From: Chondromyces crocatus
GTDB lineage: Bacteria > Myxococcota_A > Polyangia > Polyangiales > Polyangiaceae
NCBI RefSeq assembly: GCF_001189295.1
Contig: NZ_CP012159.1
Span: 6,526,525-6,590,524 of the forward strand
Reading direction: 5' to 3'
Length of the DNA: 64,000 bases
How positions within the stretch are numbered: position 1 is the stretch's first letter; every line of letters starts with the position of its first letter. The notes beneath the pieces are model-generated. The model saw only the letters and a program-made list of their open reading frames with translations, searched no databases and was not told where the DNA came from. Of the stretch, positions 1 through 12,021 are shown in pieces. The translations under genes were made by a program, and so were the position numbers.

Positions 1-892
1 TGGCGTCAGCCACGCGCAGACCCATCACGAGCACGTGATAGAGCGACCGCTCTGCGCTGGCGCCGAGGGACACCGACACGTTGCCTTGGGCGTCGGTGTC
101 GACGAGGAGCACCTTCTTGCCCTTGCTCGCGAGGCCAGCGGCGACGCTCACGGCCGTGGTGGTCTTGCCCGTGCCCCCCTTGTGGTTGAACACGGCCAGA
201 TACCGGGGCACGGCCTGGGGAACCGGGGCAGCAGCCGTCCCGGCAGGCTGCGTTCCTGCACCGCGGCGTGCATTCGGTGACGGGACGACGGGCACGGCGA
301 CCGCCCCGCCCTGGCGGGCCGGGACCTCCGACGCCTTGCTTCGAGGCGCGGGGGTCGCAGAGGCCGAAGATTGAGGACCCGGGAGGGCCGAGGCGCGCCG
401 CACATCCGCGGAGCCGCCACCAGCAGCGGCCGGGCGAGTGGCTGGGGCGACGCTGGAGGGGGCGCGCGCAGAAGTCTGGCCGAGGCTGGAGCCGCTCGAC
501 AGGGGGAGCGGCTCGGCTCCTTCCTGGAGTCCTTCAGCGGCCTCGGCTCCTTCCCGCATCGTCGCCGGGGGCGGCTCGGAGACGGACGCGGCGATGTCTC
601 CGAGACGCACCCCATTGGCCTCGCGCACGACCTGGGTCCTGCACTCGAGGGAGCAGGCATAGTGCCGTTTGCCGGACACGTAGAGGACCTGAGATACCAG
701 GGAGGGCGAGAAGCGCTTGGCGCACGCATCGCACGTGGCCATCGCCTCGCCGTCACCACCGAGCTGGCTCTTCTCGAGGCACTTCTGCGAGCAGAAGAAG
801 GAGAAGCCCCCGTCCTTCTCCTCCATCTGGTAGCGGAACTGGACCTCGAAACCGGTCCCACAGATGCTGCATGTCTCGCTGATTCCAGCCAC
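1..892 (-). CDS. ParA-family ATPase with N-terminal double zinc finger (C-terminus beyond window edge)
   Basis: Reading the minus strand from a GTG at 892 gives two treble-clef-like zinc fingers: C8-x2-C11 with C34-x3-C38, and C54-x2-C57 with C80-x3-C84. A low-complexity Ala/Pro/Ser linker of about 130 residues follows. A ParA/MinD-type P-loop ATPase domain then starts near residue 228, with deviant Walker A KGGTGKTT at about 237 and Walker A' VDTDAQGN; the protein runs off the left edge. AAGGAG lies 7 nt upstream of the GTG, which favours that start, but an in-frame ATG at 913 is also possible. ParA ATPases position DNA or protein cargo through ATP-dependent dimerisation on the nucleoid. The fused zinc fingers suggest that this one recruits a protein or nucleic-acid partner; that is inference. 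It is separate from the parAB pair at 9.8-12 kb. Family is certain; cargo is unknown. Confidence 0.85.
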   Translation of the reverse strand, partial: MAGISETCSICGTGFEVQFRYQMEEKDGGFSFFCSQKCLEKSQLGGDGEAMATCDACAKRFSPSLVSQVLYVSGKRHYACSLECRTQVVREANGVRLGDIAASVSEPPPATMREGAEAAEGLQEGAEPLPLSSGSSLGQTSARAPSSVAPATRPAAAGGGSADVRRASALPGPQSSASATPAPRSKASEVPARQGGAVAVPVVPSPNARRGAGTQPAGTAAAPVPQAVPRYLAVFNHKGGTGKTTTAVSVAAGLASKGKKVLLVDTDAQGNVSVSLGASAERSLYHVLVMGLRVADA

Positions 893-1061
893 AGCCTCGC
901 TCCTTGGCGACATCCCCGGAACGCCGGGGCTCGAAACACAGTCGGGTCACGGAGAGGCGCTCGGAGCACCCACCGTGTCGCCGACCATCAACATATAGAA
1001 GAACTCGTGGCCAAATTTTCGGCTTCGATATTTATCTGGCCAGCGCGTGAAGTGGAATACT

Positions 1062-2624
1062 TCAGTGTCGGAAGTGGCGAACGCCGGTGAACACCATGGC
1101 CACCCCGGCGCGGTCGGCGGCGGCGATGACCTCGGCATCCCTCACGCTGCCCCCAGGCTGAACGATCGCGGTGATGCCGTGCTCCGCGGCCAGCTCGACG
1201 CCATCGGGGAACGGGAAAAAGGCGTCTGACGCGAGAGCGCTCCCGCGCGCCTTCTCTCCTGCTTTGCGGCACGCGATCCGCACGCTCTCCACCCGAGACA
1301 TCTGCCCTGCACCCACGCCGACCGTCGCCGTCGTCGAGGCGAGCACGATCGCGTTCGACTTGACGTGCTTGCAGACCTTCCAGGCGAGGTCGAGGCCCTC
1401 CAGCTCCTCCTCGGTGGGGGCCCGCTGCGTGACCACCCGGCCTGCCCTGACTTCCCCAGCGCCGGTGGCATCACGCTCCTGCACCACGATGCCGCCTCCG
1501 ACCCGCTTCCAGGTCAGCTCCCGGTGCGCCGCCTCCAGCCACGCGCCCGTCGCGAGGACCCGCAGGTTCTTCTTGCCCCGCAAGAGTTCCAGGGCCTCCT
1601 CGGCGTAGCTCGGGGCCACCACGCACTCCAGAAAGGTCTCCACCAGCGCCTCGGCCGTCGCGCGGTCGACCTCGCGGTTGAGCGCCACGATGCCACCGAA
1701 GGCGCTGAGCGCGTCCGCCTCACGCGCAGCGCGGTAAGCGGTCACCAGATCGGCCGCCACAGCGACCCCGCAAGGATTGGTGTGCTTCACGACCACGGCA
1801 GCGGGCGCCTCGAAATCACGCACCGCCTCCAGCGCGGCGTCGACGTCGACCAGGTTGTTGAACGACAGCTCCTTGCCGCCCGCCCCCAGCGACTCGCTGC
1901 GCGCTAGCGTCCCTTCGACGGCCCGTCGCTCTCGGTAGAAGGCTCCACTCTGATGGGGATTCTCGCCGTACCGCAGCGGGTACGCGCGCTCGAACGCGAG
2001 GGTCAGGTAGCGCGGATGTGCATCGCGTGCCGTACCCTCCTGCACCTCGGGCAACGCGGAGAGATACCCCGAGACGGCTCCATCGTAGGCCGCCGTGTGC
2101 GCGAAGGCCTTGGCCGCCAGCCGACGCCGGGTCGACGCCGACACCTCTCCGCTCTGCTCGAGTTCGTCGAGCACCACCTCGTAGTCGCGTGGATCGACCA
2201 CCACCGCCACGCGGTCGTGGTTCTTCGCGGCGCTCCGCACCATCGAAGGACCACCGATGTCGATGTTCTCGATGATCTCCTCATGCGCGGCGCCAGGCTC
2301 CGCAACCTTGGCCTCGAAGGGGTAGAGGTTGCAGACCACGAGATCGATCGTCTTCCCCCCGATCCGCTGCAGGTCTGCCTCGTCCACGGCGCCCCGCATG
2401 AGGATCCCACCGTGGACGCGAGGGTGGAGGGTCTTCACACGACCGTCCATCACCTCGGGAGAGCCGGTGTAGTCCTCCACGGGCACCACCGGAATCCCGG
2501 CAGCCACGAGCGCTCGCTGTGTCCCCCCCGTCGAGAGGATTTCGATGCCCCGGGCCACCAGCCGGCTGGCCAGTGCGGCCAGCCCCGTCTTGTCCGACAC
2601 GGAAATCAGCGCACGTTGAATCAT
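1062..2624 (-). CDS. purH: Bifunctional AICAR transformylase / IMP cyclohydrolase PurH
   Basis: This enzyme catalyses the last two steps of de novo IMP synthesis: formylation of AICAR with 10-formyl-THF, then cyclisation. The start at 2624 gives 520 residues, the usual family length, and opens with the hallmark MIQRALISVSDKTG of the MGS-like cyclohydrolase domain. STGGT and the DGRVKTLHP motif follow. The C-terminal transformylase domain carries YGENPHQ, KHTNPCGVA and SDAFFPFPDG. The frame is open 41 codons upstream of this ATG, but that sequence does not resemble PurH and overlaps the 3' end of lon. The gene lies 55 nt downstream of lon on the same strand, so it may be co-transcribed. No clear Shine-Dalgarno is free in front of the ATG, because an imperfect hairpin occupies that space. 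Confidence 0.97.
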   Translation of the reverse strand: MIQRALISVSDKTGLAALASRLVARGIEILSTGGTQRALVAAGIPVVPVEDYTGSPEVMDGRVKTLHPRVHGGILMRGAVDEADLQRIGGKTIDLVVCNLYPFEAKVAEPGAAHEEIIENIDIGGPSMVRSAAKNHDRVAVVVDPRDYEVVLDELEQSGEVSASTRRRLAAKAFAHTAAYDGAVSGYLSALPEVQEGTARDAHPRYLTLAFERAYPLRYGENPHQSGAFYRERRAVEGTLARSESLGAGGKELSFNNLVDVDAALEAVRDFEAPAAVVVKHTNPCGVAVAADLVTAYRAAREADALSAFGGIVALNREVDRATAEALVETFLECVVAPSYAEEALELLRGKKNLRVLATGAWLEAAHRELTWKRVGGGIVVQERDATGAGEVRAGRVVTQRAPTEEELEGLDLAWKVCKHVKSNAIVLASTTATVGVGAGQMSRVESVRIACRKAGEKARGSALASDAFFPFPDGVELAAEHGITAIVQPGGSVRDAEVIAAADRAGVAMVFTGVRHFRH

Positions 2625-2625
2625 C

Positions 2626-2651
2626 TCGGGGAGGGCCGTAGCCCCTCCCGA
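2626..2651 (-). promoter_or_regulatory. Imperfect hairpin in the purH leader, abutting the start codon
   Basis: Between lon and purH, the arms TCGGGAGGGGC and GCCCTCCCCGA (minus-strand sense) pair around a 4-nt loop, with a two-base internal mismatch. The 3' arm ends one base before the purH ATG, and the only purine-rich SD-like stretch is in the 5' arm. It could attenuate or modulate purH translation, or simply stabilise the lon 3' end. There is no U-tract, so it is not a classical terminator. The structure is visible; the function is inferred. Confidence 0.35.
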
Positions 2652-2679
2652 TGCTGGGCGCCAGTGACGATCCGGTGAA

Positions 2680-5175
<2,496 letters not shown>

Positions 5176-5216
5176 CCGCCGGCTTTCTGGGGTGGCTGAT
5201 TGGATGCGGCGGCGCG

Positions 5217-6473
<1,257 letters not shown>

Positions 6474-6783
6474 TTCGACCCTCAGCTGGTGTGATCGCCG
6501 CGCCCTGCGATGAGAATTCCGCTCAGGTCCGGGAAACCACGCTCCGATTCTAGAACGGTGTACTTACCGTCGCAAGCGAACGGGGATCGCTTCTCCCCGT
6601 CCCTGCGCTCGGGGACGCTCCGATGAGCGAGCCCAGCAAGAACTCGCTCACGCACCGACGTCATCACTTCGAGATCTCGATAGACGGCCAAACCAGCAGG
6701 GCGATGCGCACGCATCCGCCCCCCCCATCCGTGGCTGCTGCATGAAGCGACAGACGAATCGTCCTGCGAGCCGCGATCGGCCC
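6474..6783 (-). other. clpP-clpX intergenic region (310 bp)
   Basis: There is no convincing gene here. A 77-codon minus-strand frame exists, but it has no recognisable protein features and no good ribosome-binding site. The AT-richer stretch around 6540-6580 is the most likely place for a clpX promoter, but I could not pick a confident -35/-10 pair. Confidence 0.4.
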
Positions 6784-7458
6784 CTACTTCTTGCGTGCCG
6801 GGAAGACCTCGTCGATGAGGCCGTATTCTTTCGCCTGGGCTGCGCTCAGGTAGAAGTCGCGCTCGACGTCCCGGGCAATGTCCTCACGACCCTTGTTGGT
6901 CGCGTCGACGAGGATGTCGATCAGCGTCTCCTTGATCTTCTTGATCTCGCGCGCCTGGATCTCGATGTCCGTGGCTTGCCCACGCGCGCCGCCCAGCGGC
7001 TGGTGGATCATCATCCGCGAGTGGGGGAGCGCGTAACGGCGCCCCTTGTGGCCGGCCGCGAGCAGCACGGCGGCCATCGAGGCGGCTTGACCGAGGCACA
7101 TCGTCGACACCGGGCACCGGACGTACTGCATGGTGTCGTACATCGCGAGTCCGGACGTGACGACACCGCCCGGGCTGTTCACGTAAACCTGGATCTCCTT
7201 GTCCGGATCCTCGCTCTCGAGGAACAGGAACTGCGCGATCACGAGGTTCGCGAGGAAGTCATCGATTTCTGCACCGATGAAGACGATCCGGTCCTTGAGC
7301 AGACGGCTGAAGATGTTCCACTCACGCTCCCCGCGGTGGGTCACCTCCGTGACCGTGGGGATGATGAGCGCGCGCTCCCGCTCCACCTGCTCGAGGTGCG
7401 GCTGCTCCCGCTCAAGGAGGTGCATGGCTTGTGTGCGGTTTTCGACTCGACGGGTCAT
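6784..7458 (-). CDS. clpP: ATP-dependent Clp protease proteolytic subunit ClpP
   Basis: ClpP forms the tetradecameric serine-protease chamber that works with ClpX. The 224-residue product shows the full catalytic triad: Ser127 in GQAASMAA, His152 in MMIHQP and Asp201 in RDFYLS. It also has the NSPGG oxyanion-loop motif at 94-98. The ATG at 7458 is preceded by GGAG at good spacing, so this start is preferred over an internal ATG at 7425. It gives an N-terminal extension of roughly 30 residues before the conserved [13 protein letters not shown] segment, probably a propeptide or leader. The gene lies 257 nt downstream of tig and upstream of clpX. Confidence 0.97.
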   Translation of the reverse strand: MTRRVENRTQAMHLLEREQPHLEQVERERALIIPTVTEVTHRGEREWNIFSRLLKDRIVFIGAEIDDFLANLVIAQFLFLESEDPDKEIQVYVNSPGGVVTSGLAMYDTMQYVRCPVSTMCLGQAASMAAVLLAAGHKGRRYALPHSRMMIHQPLGGARGQATDIEIQAREIKKIKETLIDILVDATNKGREDIARDVERDFYLSAAQAKEYGLIDEVFPARKK

Positions 7459-7715
7459 CCGGTGCTCCGAGGGTTTCTGCCGGTCGTCGGCAGGTCCCTA
7501 GAACTGGGCCAGACTCCGCACGACCGCAAGTATTTGGGCGCTGTTCAGGATTCGCAATCGACCGAGGCTGCCGAGCTGGACCTGGCCCGACGAAGGTGCA
7601 CGCCAGTCACAGCTCGGCTCCGGACGAACATCTTCCGTGACTCGGTCTCGATGGGGCTCTCGGGTCGCGCTCGGTCCCGAGAGCCCTTGACGTGCGGGCT
7701 GACAGAGGCTGGGTC

Positions 7716-8984
7716 TCAGGTCGCCTCGGTGACCTTCGCCGCTGCCTCGATCATGTCGAGGATCTTGTCTTCGAGGATCATGCCGATGAGGATCTCGCGC
7801 TTCTTCGGATCGCGGTACTCGGCCTTCACCTTGGCGACGTTCTTGCCGGTCTGCTCGGCGAGCTCCTCGTAGCCCTTCTCGATGTCGGCGTCGGTGATCT
7901 TGACCTCCTTCGCCTTCGCGATCTCGGCCATCAGGAGACCAGCGCGCACCTTCATCTCGGAGTCGAGACGGACCCGTGCTCGCAGCTCGGGCGTCGGGTC
8001 GATGCGCTGCCCCTGGCGGCGCGCCGCGGCGAGCAGCTCACGCTCGGCGAGCTGTGCCTGCTGATCGACCAGCGACGGCGGCACCGGAATCGGGTTCGCC
8101 TTGCAGATCTCGATGACGAGCTGCTCAGCGACGGTGTCGCTCGCCTTCTGGGTAAGCTCCTTCTCCACCTTCGTGCGAAGCGACGTTCGGAGCGCCTCCA
8201 GGCTGTCCTCACCACAGTCCTTGGCGAACTCGTCGTCCACCTCGGGGTAGATCCGCTCGCGCAGATCCTTCAGCGTGATGTGGAAGACTGCGTCCTTGCC
8301 GCGCAGCTCGGGGTTCTGGTGCTGCGCCGGGAAGGTCAGGGAGACGTCCTTGTGCTGACCTGGCGTCATCCCGTCCAGCGCCTCTTCAATCTCCTTGAAG
8401 AGCTGTCCGGAGCCCACCTCGGTCTCGACCTCCTGGTCCTTCTGACCCATGGACTGACCGCTCACCTCCAGCTGGAAGGTGATGGTCGCGACATCGCCCT
8501 TCTTTGCCGGGCGCTCCGGATCGGGAGCCTGGAGCGTTGCGTGCTTCTGGCGCAGCGCGGTGACCTCGGCGTCGACCATCTCGTCGGACGCCTTCACCGA
8601 AGGACGCTTCACCTCGAAGCCCTCCCACTTCACCTCTGCGATCTCGGGGCGAACCTCGAAGCGAGCCTTGTAGGAGAAGGACTCGTCGGGGCGGAGCTCG
8701 GTCGGCGCTATTGCGGGCTGCGACAGCGGCTGGATTTCCTTCTCGGCGAGCGCCTTGTTCAAGGTCGCATCCACGAGGCGCTGGGCGACGTCGGCGTGGA
8801 CTCGGCCTCCGTACAGGTGCGAGAGCACATGGCGCGGCGCCTTGCCCGGGCGGAAGCCACGGACGCGCGCGGTGCGCTGCAGGAGGGAGTAAGCCTTGTC
8901 GACCTCGCTCCGTACCTGATCGGCAGGCACCTCGACGAGGAACTCCAGGAGCACGGGGGACAGCTTTTCGACGGTGACTTGCAT
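7716..8984 (-). CDS. tig: Trigger factor (ribosome-associated chaperone / PPIase)
   Basis: Trigger factor binds the ribosome near protein L23 and shields nascent chains. The 422-residue protein starts at the ATG at 8984 with MQVTVEKLSPVLLEF, the typical beginning. The ribosome-binding domain contains the signature GFRPGKAP, the middle region is FKBP-like, and the helical C-terminal chaperone domain covers the last half. The frame extends nine codons upstream, but the conserved start fits the family better; there is no strong SD at either. It heads the tig-clpP-clpX-lon-purH series. A strong terminator at 9050-9090 separates it from the small gene upstream, so tig probably has its own promoter in 8985-9049. 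Confidence 0.96.
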   Translation of the reverse strand: MQVTVEKLSPVLLEFLVEVPADQVRSEVDKAYSLLQRTARVRGFRPGKAPRHVLSHLYGGRVHADVAQRLVDATLNKALAEKEIQPLSQPAIAPTELRPDESFSYKARFEVRPEIAEVKWEGFEVKRPSVKASDEMVDAEVTALRQKHATLQAPDPERPAKKGDVATITFQLEVSGQSMGQKDQEVETEVGSGQLFKEIEEALDGMTPGQHKDVSLTFPAQHQNPELRGKDAVFHITLKDLRERIYPEVDDEFAKDCGEDSLEALRTSLRTKVEKELTQKASDTVAEQLVIEICKANPIPVPPSLVDQQAQLAERELLAAARRQGQRIDPTPELRARVRLDSEMKVRAGLLMAEIAKAKEVKITDADIEKGYEELAEQTGKNVAKVKAEYRDPKKREILIGMILEDKILDMIEAAAKVTEAT

Positions 8985-9049
8985 GGCGTATGAGGGCGGT
9001 CCTCGTGCCACGCGCCGCCGAAAGGGTCAAGACAGCCGTGAAGTCCGTG

Positions 9050-9090
9050 AAAAAAAAGGAGCCCCGGCGGAGAGGCGTCCGCCGGGGCTC
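9050..9090 (-). terminator. Rho-independent terminator of the small gene at 9121-9285
   Basis: A perfect 13-bp inverted repeat (9059-9071 and 9078-9090, arm GAGCCCCGGCGGA) encloses a 6-nt loop. On the minus strand it is followed by an uninterrupted run of eight T residues (9050-9057). This is a textbook intrinsic terminator for minus-strand transcription, placed 30 nt after the stop codon of the 54-residue gene. Confidence 0.93.
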
Positions 9091-9120
9091 GGATCCCGGG
9101 AAGGATCACAGGGAAGGCTT

Positions 9121-9285
9121 TCAGTAGTCGTCGTCAGAGCCGTCGAAGCGGTCTTTCTCGAAGTCGAGCTCCGCGTCGAAGGCCCCCTCTTCCACGATGT
9201 CTTCCAGCGAGAAGCTCACGCGGCTGGGGCAGAGGTAGTCACGCTCGAACTCGGCATAATTTCGGTAGGTCCTGGGCAGCGTCAT
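9121..9285 (-). CDS. Small acidic hypothetical protein (54 aa)
   Basis: I do not recognise a family. The start at 9285 is set by AGGAG 7 nt upstream and gives a 54-residue protein beginning MTLPRTYRNYAEFERDYL. The C-terminal third is very acidic, ending in DGSDDDY, and no membrane segment or metal motif is seen. Its clean SD, compact size and perfect intrinsic terminator argue that it is a real, separately transcribed gene. It lies between tig and the divergently oriented parA. The acidic tail and small size could suit an adaptor or ribosome/chaperone-associated factor, but nothing in the sequence proves that. Confidence 0.75.
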   Translation of the reverse strand: MTLPRTYRNYAEFERDYLCPSRVSFSLEDIVEEGAFDAELDFEKDRFDGSDDDY

Positions 9286-9807
9286 CTGTGTCTCCTCACG
9301 GCAACGACACGGCAACCACCGAGACGACACGCCGATGGGGTCGGGCGGCTCGGTACAGCAGGGGCTCTGATCCGGCGGAGAGAGGCTGGGTGGAGCGAAC
9401 GAGCGGGATCACCGGCGCGAACGTCGCGCTGGCGTCGACGCCGCCACGGCTCCAGAACCCTCGCGACAGGATCCGGTCGACCGACCCCCCATCGAGAGAC
9501 GAAGTCAGCACCTCACCGAGCCGGAACTGCTGGGTAGGCTGCCGAGCAGGACGCCGCGCCGTCGGGTTCTCCCCGCGACCCCGCTTCCACCTCGACGGTG
9601 CGACGACCACCAGCCGACCTGGTATCCCAGCAGCCGGCGACCCACTCACACCTACATCCAGCGACATGTCGGTCACTGTAGAGGCTCTCCCGTGGTCGGT
9701 GAAAATTCCTGCGTTGATTCATGGGGTGATGGTGTGGTGTAGAGCGTCCCCGCATCTTTCAGCGAGGAGCCGCCTCGTGTATCTGCCTGGGCGGACGCGA
9801 CATCACG
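9286..9807. other. Divergent intergenic region between the small gene and parA (522 bp)
   Basis: Open frames cross this region, but none has recognisable protein features. It should hold promoters for both flanking genes. I looked for a parS-like palindrome (centre CACGTG with TGTTCC/GGAACA arms) and found none. A weak -35-like TTGATT occurs near 9714 without a good -10. Confidence 0.4.
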
Positions 9808-11079
9808 ATGCCCGCACCCCGAGATGGGGGCTCGCCCGCCAAGCAGGCTGCAGCCACCCCGAAACCCCCGACGCTGATCTTCGCCGTAGCCAACCAGAAG
9901 GGAGGCGTGGGGAAGACCACCACGGCCGTCAACCTGGCCGCCAGCCTGGCGGCTGCCGAGCACCGCACCCTCCTCGTGGACTGCGATCCTCAAGGGAACG
10001 CTTCCAGCGGCGTGGGCGTGCGGCCCCGCAGCATCGAGCTGTCCATCTACGACGTGCTCATCGGCCGCGCGGCGCTCTCCCAGGCCACGCTCCCCACCGA
10101 GGTGCCCCTGCTCGAGGTCATCCCTGCCACGCAGGATCTGGTGGCCGCCGAGCTGGAGCTGGTCGACGCCCCCGATCGCGCCAACCGCTTGCGTGACGCC
10201 ATCCGCCCGCACGTCGGCGACTACGCTTTCGTCGTGCTCGATTGCCCCCCCTCGCTCGGCCTGCTCACGCTGAACGCGCTCACGGCCGCCCACCGCGTCA
10301 TCGTCCCACTGCAGTGCGAGTACTTCGCGCTGGAGGGACTGACGCACCTGATGGCCACCATCGACCGCGTGCGGAGCGTGTTCAACCAGGAGCTGACCGT
10401 CGAGGGCATCGTCCTCACGATGTACGACGGCCGAACCTCGTTGACCCACCAGGTGGCCGACGAAGTGAAGGGTCACTTCCGGGTGTTCAACGCGATCATC
10501 CCCCGCAACGTGCGCCTCAGCGAGGCCCCCTCGCACGGCAAGCCGGCGCTGCTCTACGACGTTCAGTCGAAGGGAGCCCAGGGCTACCTCAGCCTCGCCC
10601 GCGAGATCCTGGAGAGCCACTACGGCCCGATGAAGCGGCCGCGCGCCAAGCCCGCAGCGAAGCCGACAGCACCCGAGGCGCAGAAGTCGGCCACCACCAG
10701 CGCGGCGACACCTCCCGCCACCAACGCGCAGGAGCCGGGCGCAGAGAAGCCAGCGTCTCCTGAAGCCCAGAAGCCGCCCGCCGCCAGTGCGACGAAGGCA
10801 CCCGTCACCAGCGCCCAGGAGACGAGCGCCGCGAAGCCCACGTCCGCCGAGGGCTCCAGGCCAGCCGCCGCACGAGCAGCCAAGACCCCCGTCACCGAGG
10901 CGCCCAAGGCCCCCTCCACGAGCGCCGCGAAGACTCCCCTCGCCGAAGACACCAAGGCTCACTCCGCCAGCGCAGCGAAGCCCCCTGTCACCGAAGCTCC
11001 GAAGCCGCCCGCCACCGGTGCGGCGAAGTCCGAGCCCGAGCGACGCCCCACGCCCAAGGACACCCGATCGCGAACATGA
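9808..11079 (+). CDS. parA: Chromosome-partitioning ATPase ParA/Soj with long Ala/Pro-rich tail
   Basis: ParA moves ParB-parS complexes by ATP-dependent DNA binding. The first roughly 275 residues form a complete ParA domain: deviant Walker A KGGVGKTT near residue 35, Walker A' VDCDPQGNASS, Walker B VVLDCPPSLGLL and the conserved NVRLSEAPSHG near the end. Unusually, a low-complexity tail of about 140 residues follows, built from loose repeats of the kind APKxPxTxAAK; core ParA proteins usually end near residue 260. The tail is rich in Lys, Ala, Pro and Thr and could bind DNA non-specifically or act as a flexible tether. The stop overlaps the parB start (ATGA), as expected for a parAB operon. 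The first 20 residues are a variable leader. Confidence 0.93.
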   Translation: MPAPRDGGSPAKQAAATPKPPTLIFAVANQKGGVGKTTTAVNLAASLAAAEHRTLLVDCDPQGNASSGVGVRPRSIELSIYDVLIGRAALSQATLPTEVPLLEVIPATQDLVAAELELVDAPDRANRLRDAIRPHVGDYAFVVLDCPPSLGLLTLNALTAAHRVIVPLQCEYFALEGLTHLMATIDRVRSVFNQELTVEGIVLTMYDGRTSLTHQVADEVKGHFRVFNAIIPRNVRLSEAPSHGKPALLYDVQSKGAQGYLSLAREILESHYGPMKRPRAKPAAKPTAPEAQKSATTSAATPPATNAQEPGAEKPASPEAQKPPAASATKAPVTSAQETSAAKPTSAEGSRPAAARAAKTPVTEAPKAPSTSAAKTPLAEDTKAHSASAAKPPVTEAPKPPATGAAKSEPERRPTPKDTRSRT

Positions 11080-11975
11080 GTGTGGATCTCAAAGGACAGC
11101 GCCGGGCGCTGGGACGGGGGCTCGACGCCCTGCTGCCCGCCCCCGTCGCTGCAGGCACGGCCGAGAGAAGCGTCTTCCTGTGCGCGATCGAGAAGATCGT
11201 CCCCCAGAAAGGCCAGCCGCGGCAGTACTTCGACGAGACGGAACTCAAGGAGCTGACCGCCAGCATCCTGGAGCACGGCCTCATCGAGCCGCTCGTCGTG
11301 CGGCGAGGGCAGCCCAGCACCGACCAGTTCGAGATCATCGCCGGGGAGCGACGCTGGCGCGCAGCGCAGCGCGCCGGCCTCCGCGAGGTCATCGTGGTGG
11401 TCAAGGACGTCTCCCCCAAGGAGGCATTCGAGCTCGCGCTCGTCGAGAACGTCCAGCGCTCCGACCTCAACCCGATCGAGCTCGCCGAAGCCCTCGATCG
11501 CCTCCTCCGCGAGCACGGATACACCCAGGAAGTGCTGGCGGAGCGGGTCGGCAAGGAGCGCTCCACCATCACCAACACCCTCCGCCTCCTCAAGCTCCCG
11601 CAGCGCATCCGCACCATGGTGATCTCGCGCGAGCTCAGCGAAGGCCACGCGCGCGCGCTCCTCGGCGCCCCCGACGACAGGGCGATGGAGGACATCGCGG
11701 ACCGCACCATCCGGGGCAAACTCCCGGTGCGCAAGGTGGAGACGCTGATCCGCAACGCCAAGGCCCGCGCGGCCGAGCGCTCCAGCGACGACACGCCCGA
11801 AGAGAAGGCCAAACCCCCCGCGAAGGCCGCGTCCACCCGGGACCTCGAGCAGCGCCTCACGCGCCGCCTCGGCACGAAGGTCGAGGTGCGCGATCAGGGC
11901 GGCAAAGGCGAGCTGGCCATCCTGTACAGCTCCCTCGACGAGCTGGACCGCATCCTCGCGCTCCTGGAGCGCTGA
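11076..11975 (+). CDS. parB: Chromosome-partitioning protein ParB
   Basis: ParB is the CTP-dependent clamp that loads at parS sites and spreads. The 299-residue protein has the N-terminal box I region (IVPQKGQPRQYF), the CTP-binding box II GERRWRAAQRAGL, and the helix-turn-helix DNA-binding domain around residues 140-180 (TQEVLAERVGKERSTITN). A Lys/Pro-rich linker leads to a short C-terminal dimerisation domain. Length is typical. Its ATG overlaps the parA stop codon, so the two are translationally coupled. No parS site was recognised in the flanking DNA. Confidence 0.95.
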   Translation: MSVDLKGQRRALGRGLDALLPAPVAAGTAERSVFLCAIEKIVPQKGQPRQYFDETELKELTASILEHGLIEPLVVRRGQPSTDQFEIIAGERRWRAAQRAGLREVIVVVKDVSPKEAFELALVENVQRSDLNPIELAEALDRLLREHGYTQEVLAERVGKERSTITNTLRLLKLPQRIRTMVISRELSEGHARALLGAPDDRAMEDIADRTIRGKLPVRKVETLIRNAKARAAERSSDDTPEEKAKPPAKAASTRDLEQRLTRRLGTKVEVRDQGGKGELAILYSSLDELDRILALLER

Positions 11976-11979
11976 AGAC

Positions 11980-12014
11980 GGGGGCGACAGGGCGGCCGCA
12001 CGCCCTGCTCCCCC
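11980..12014. terminator. Possible bidirectional terminator hairpin between parB and the TPR lipoprotein gene
   Basis: The 46-bp gap between two convergent genes contains GGGGG...CAGGGC pairing with GCCCTG...CCCCC around a GC-rich loop, with a small bulge. There is no T-run, so efficiency is uncertain, but the position suits a shared terminator. Confidence 0.45.
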
Positions 12015-12021
12015 GGGCCCG

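Noticed and set aside
6482-6715. 77-codon minus-strand frame between clpP and clpX
   Set aside because: No conserved features and no convincing start; more likely leader DNA.
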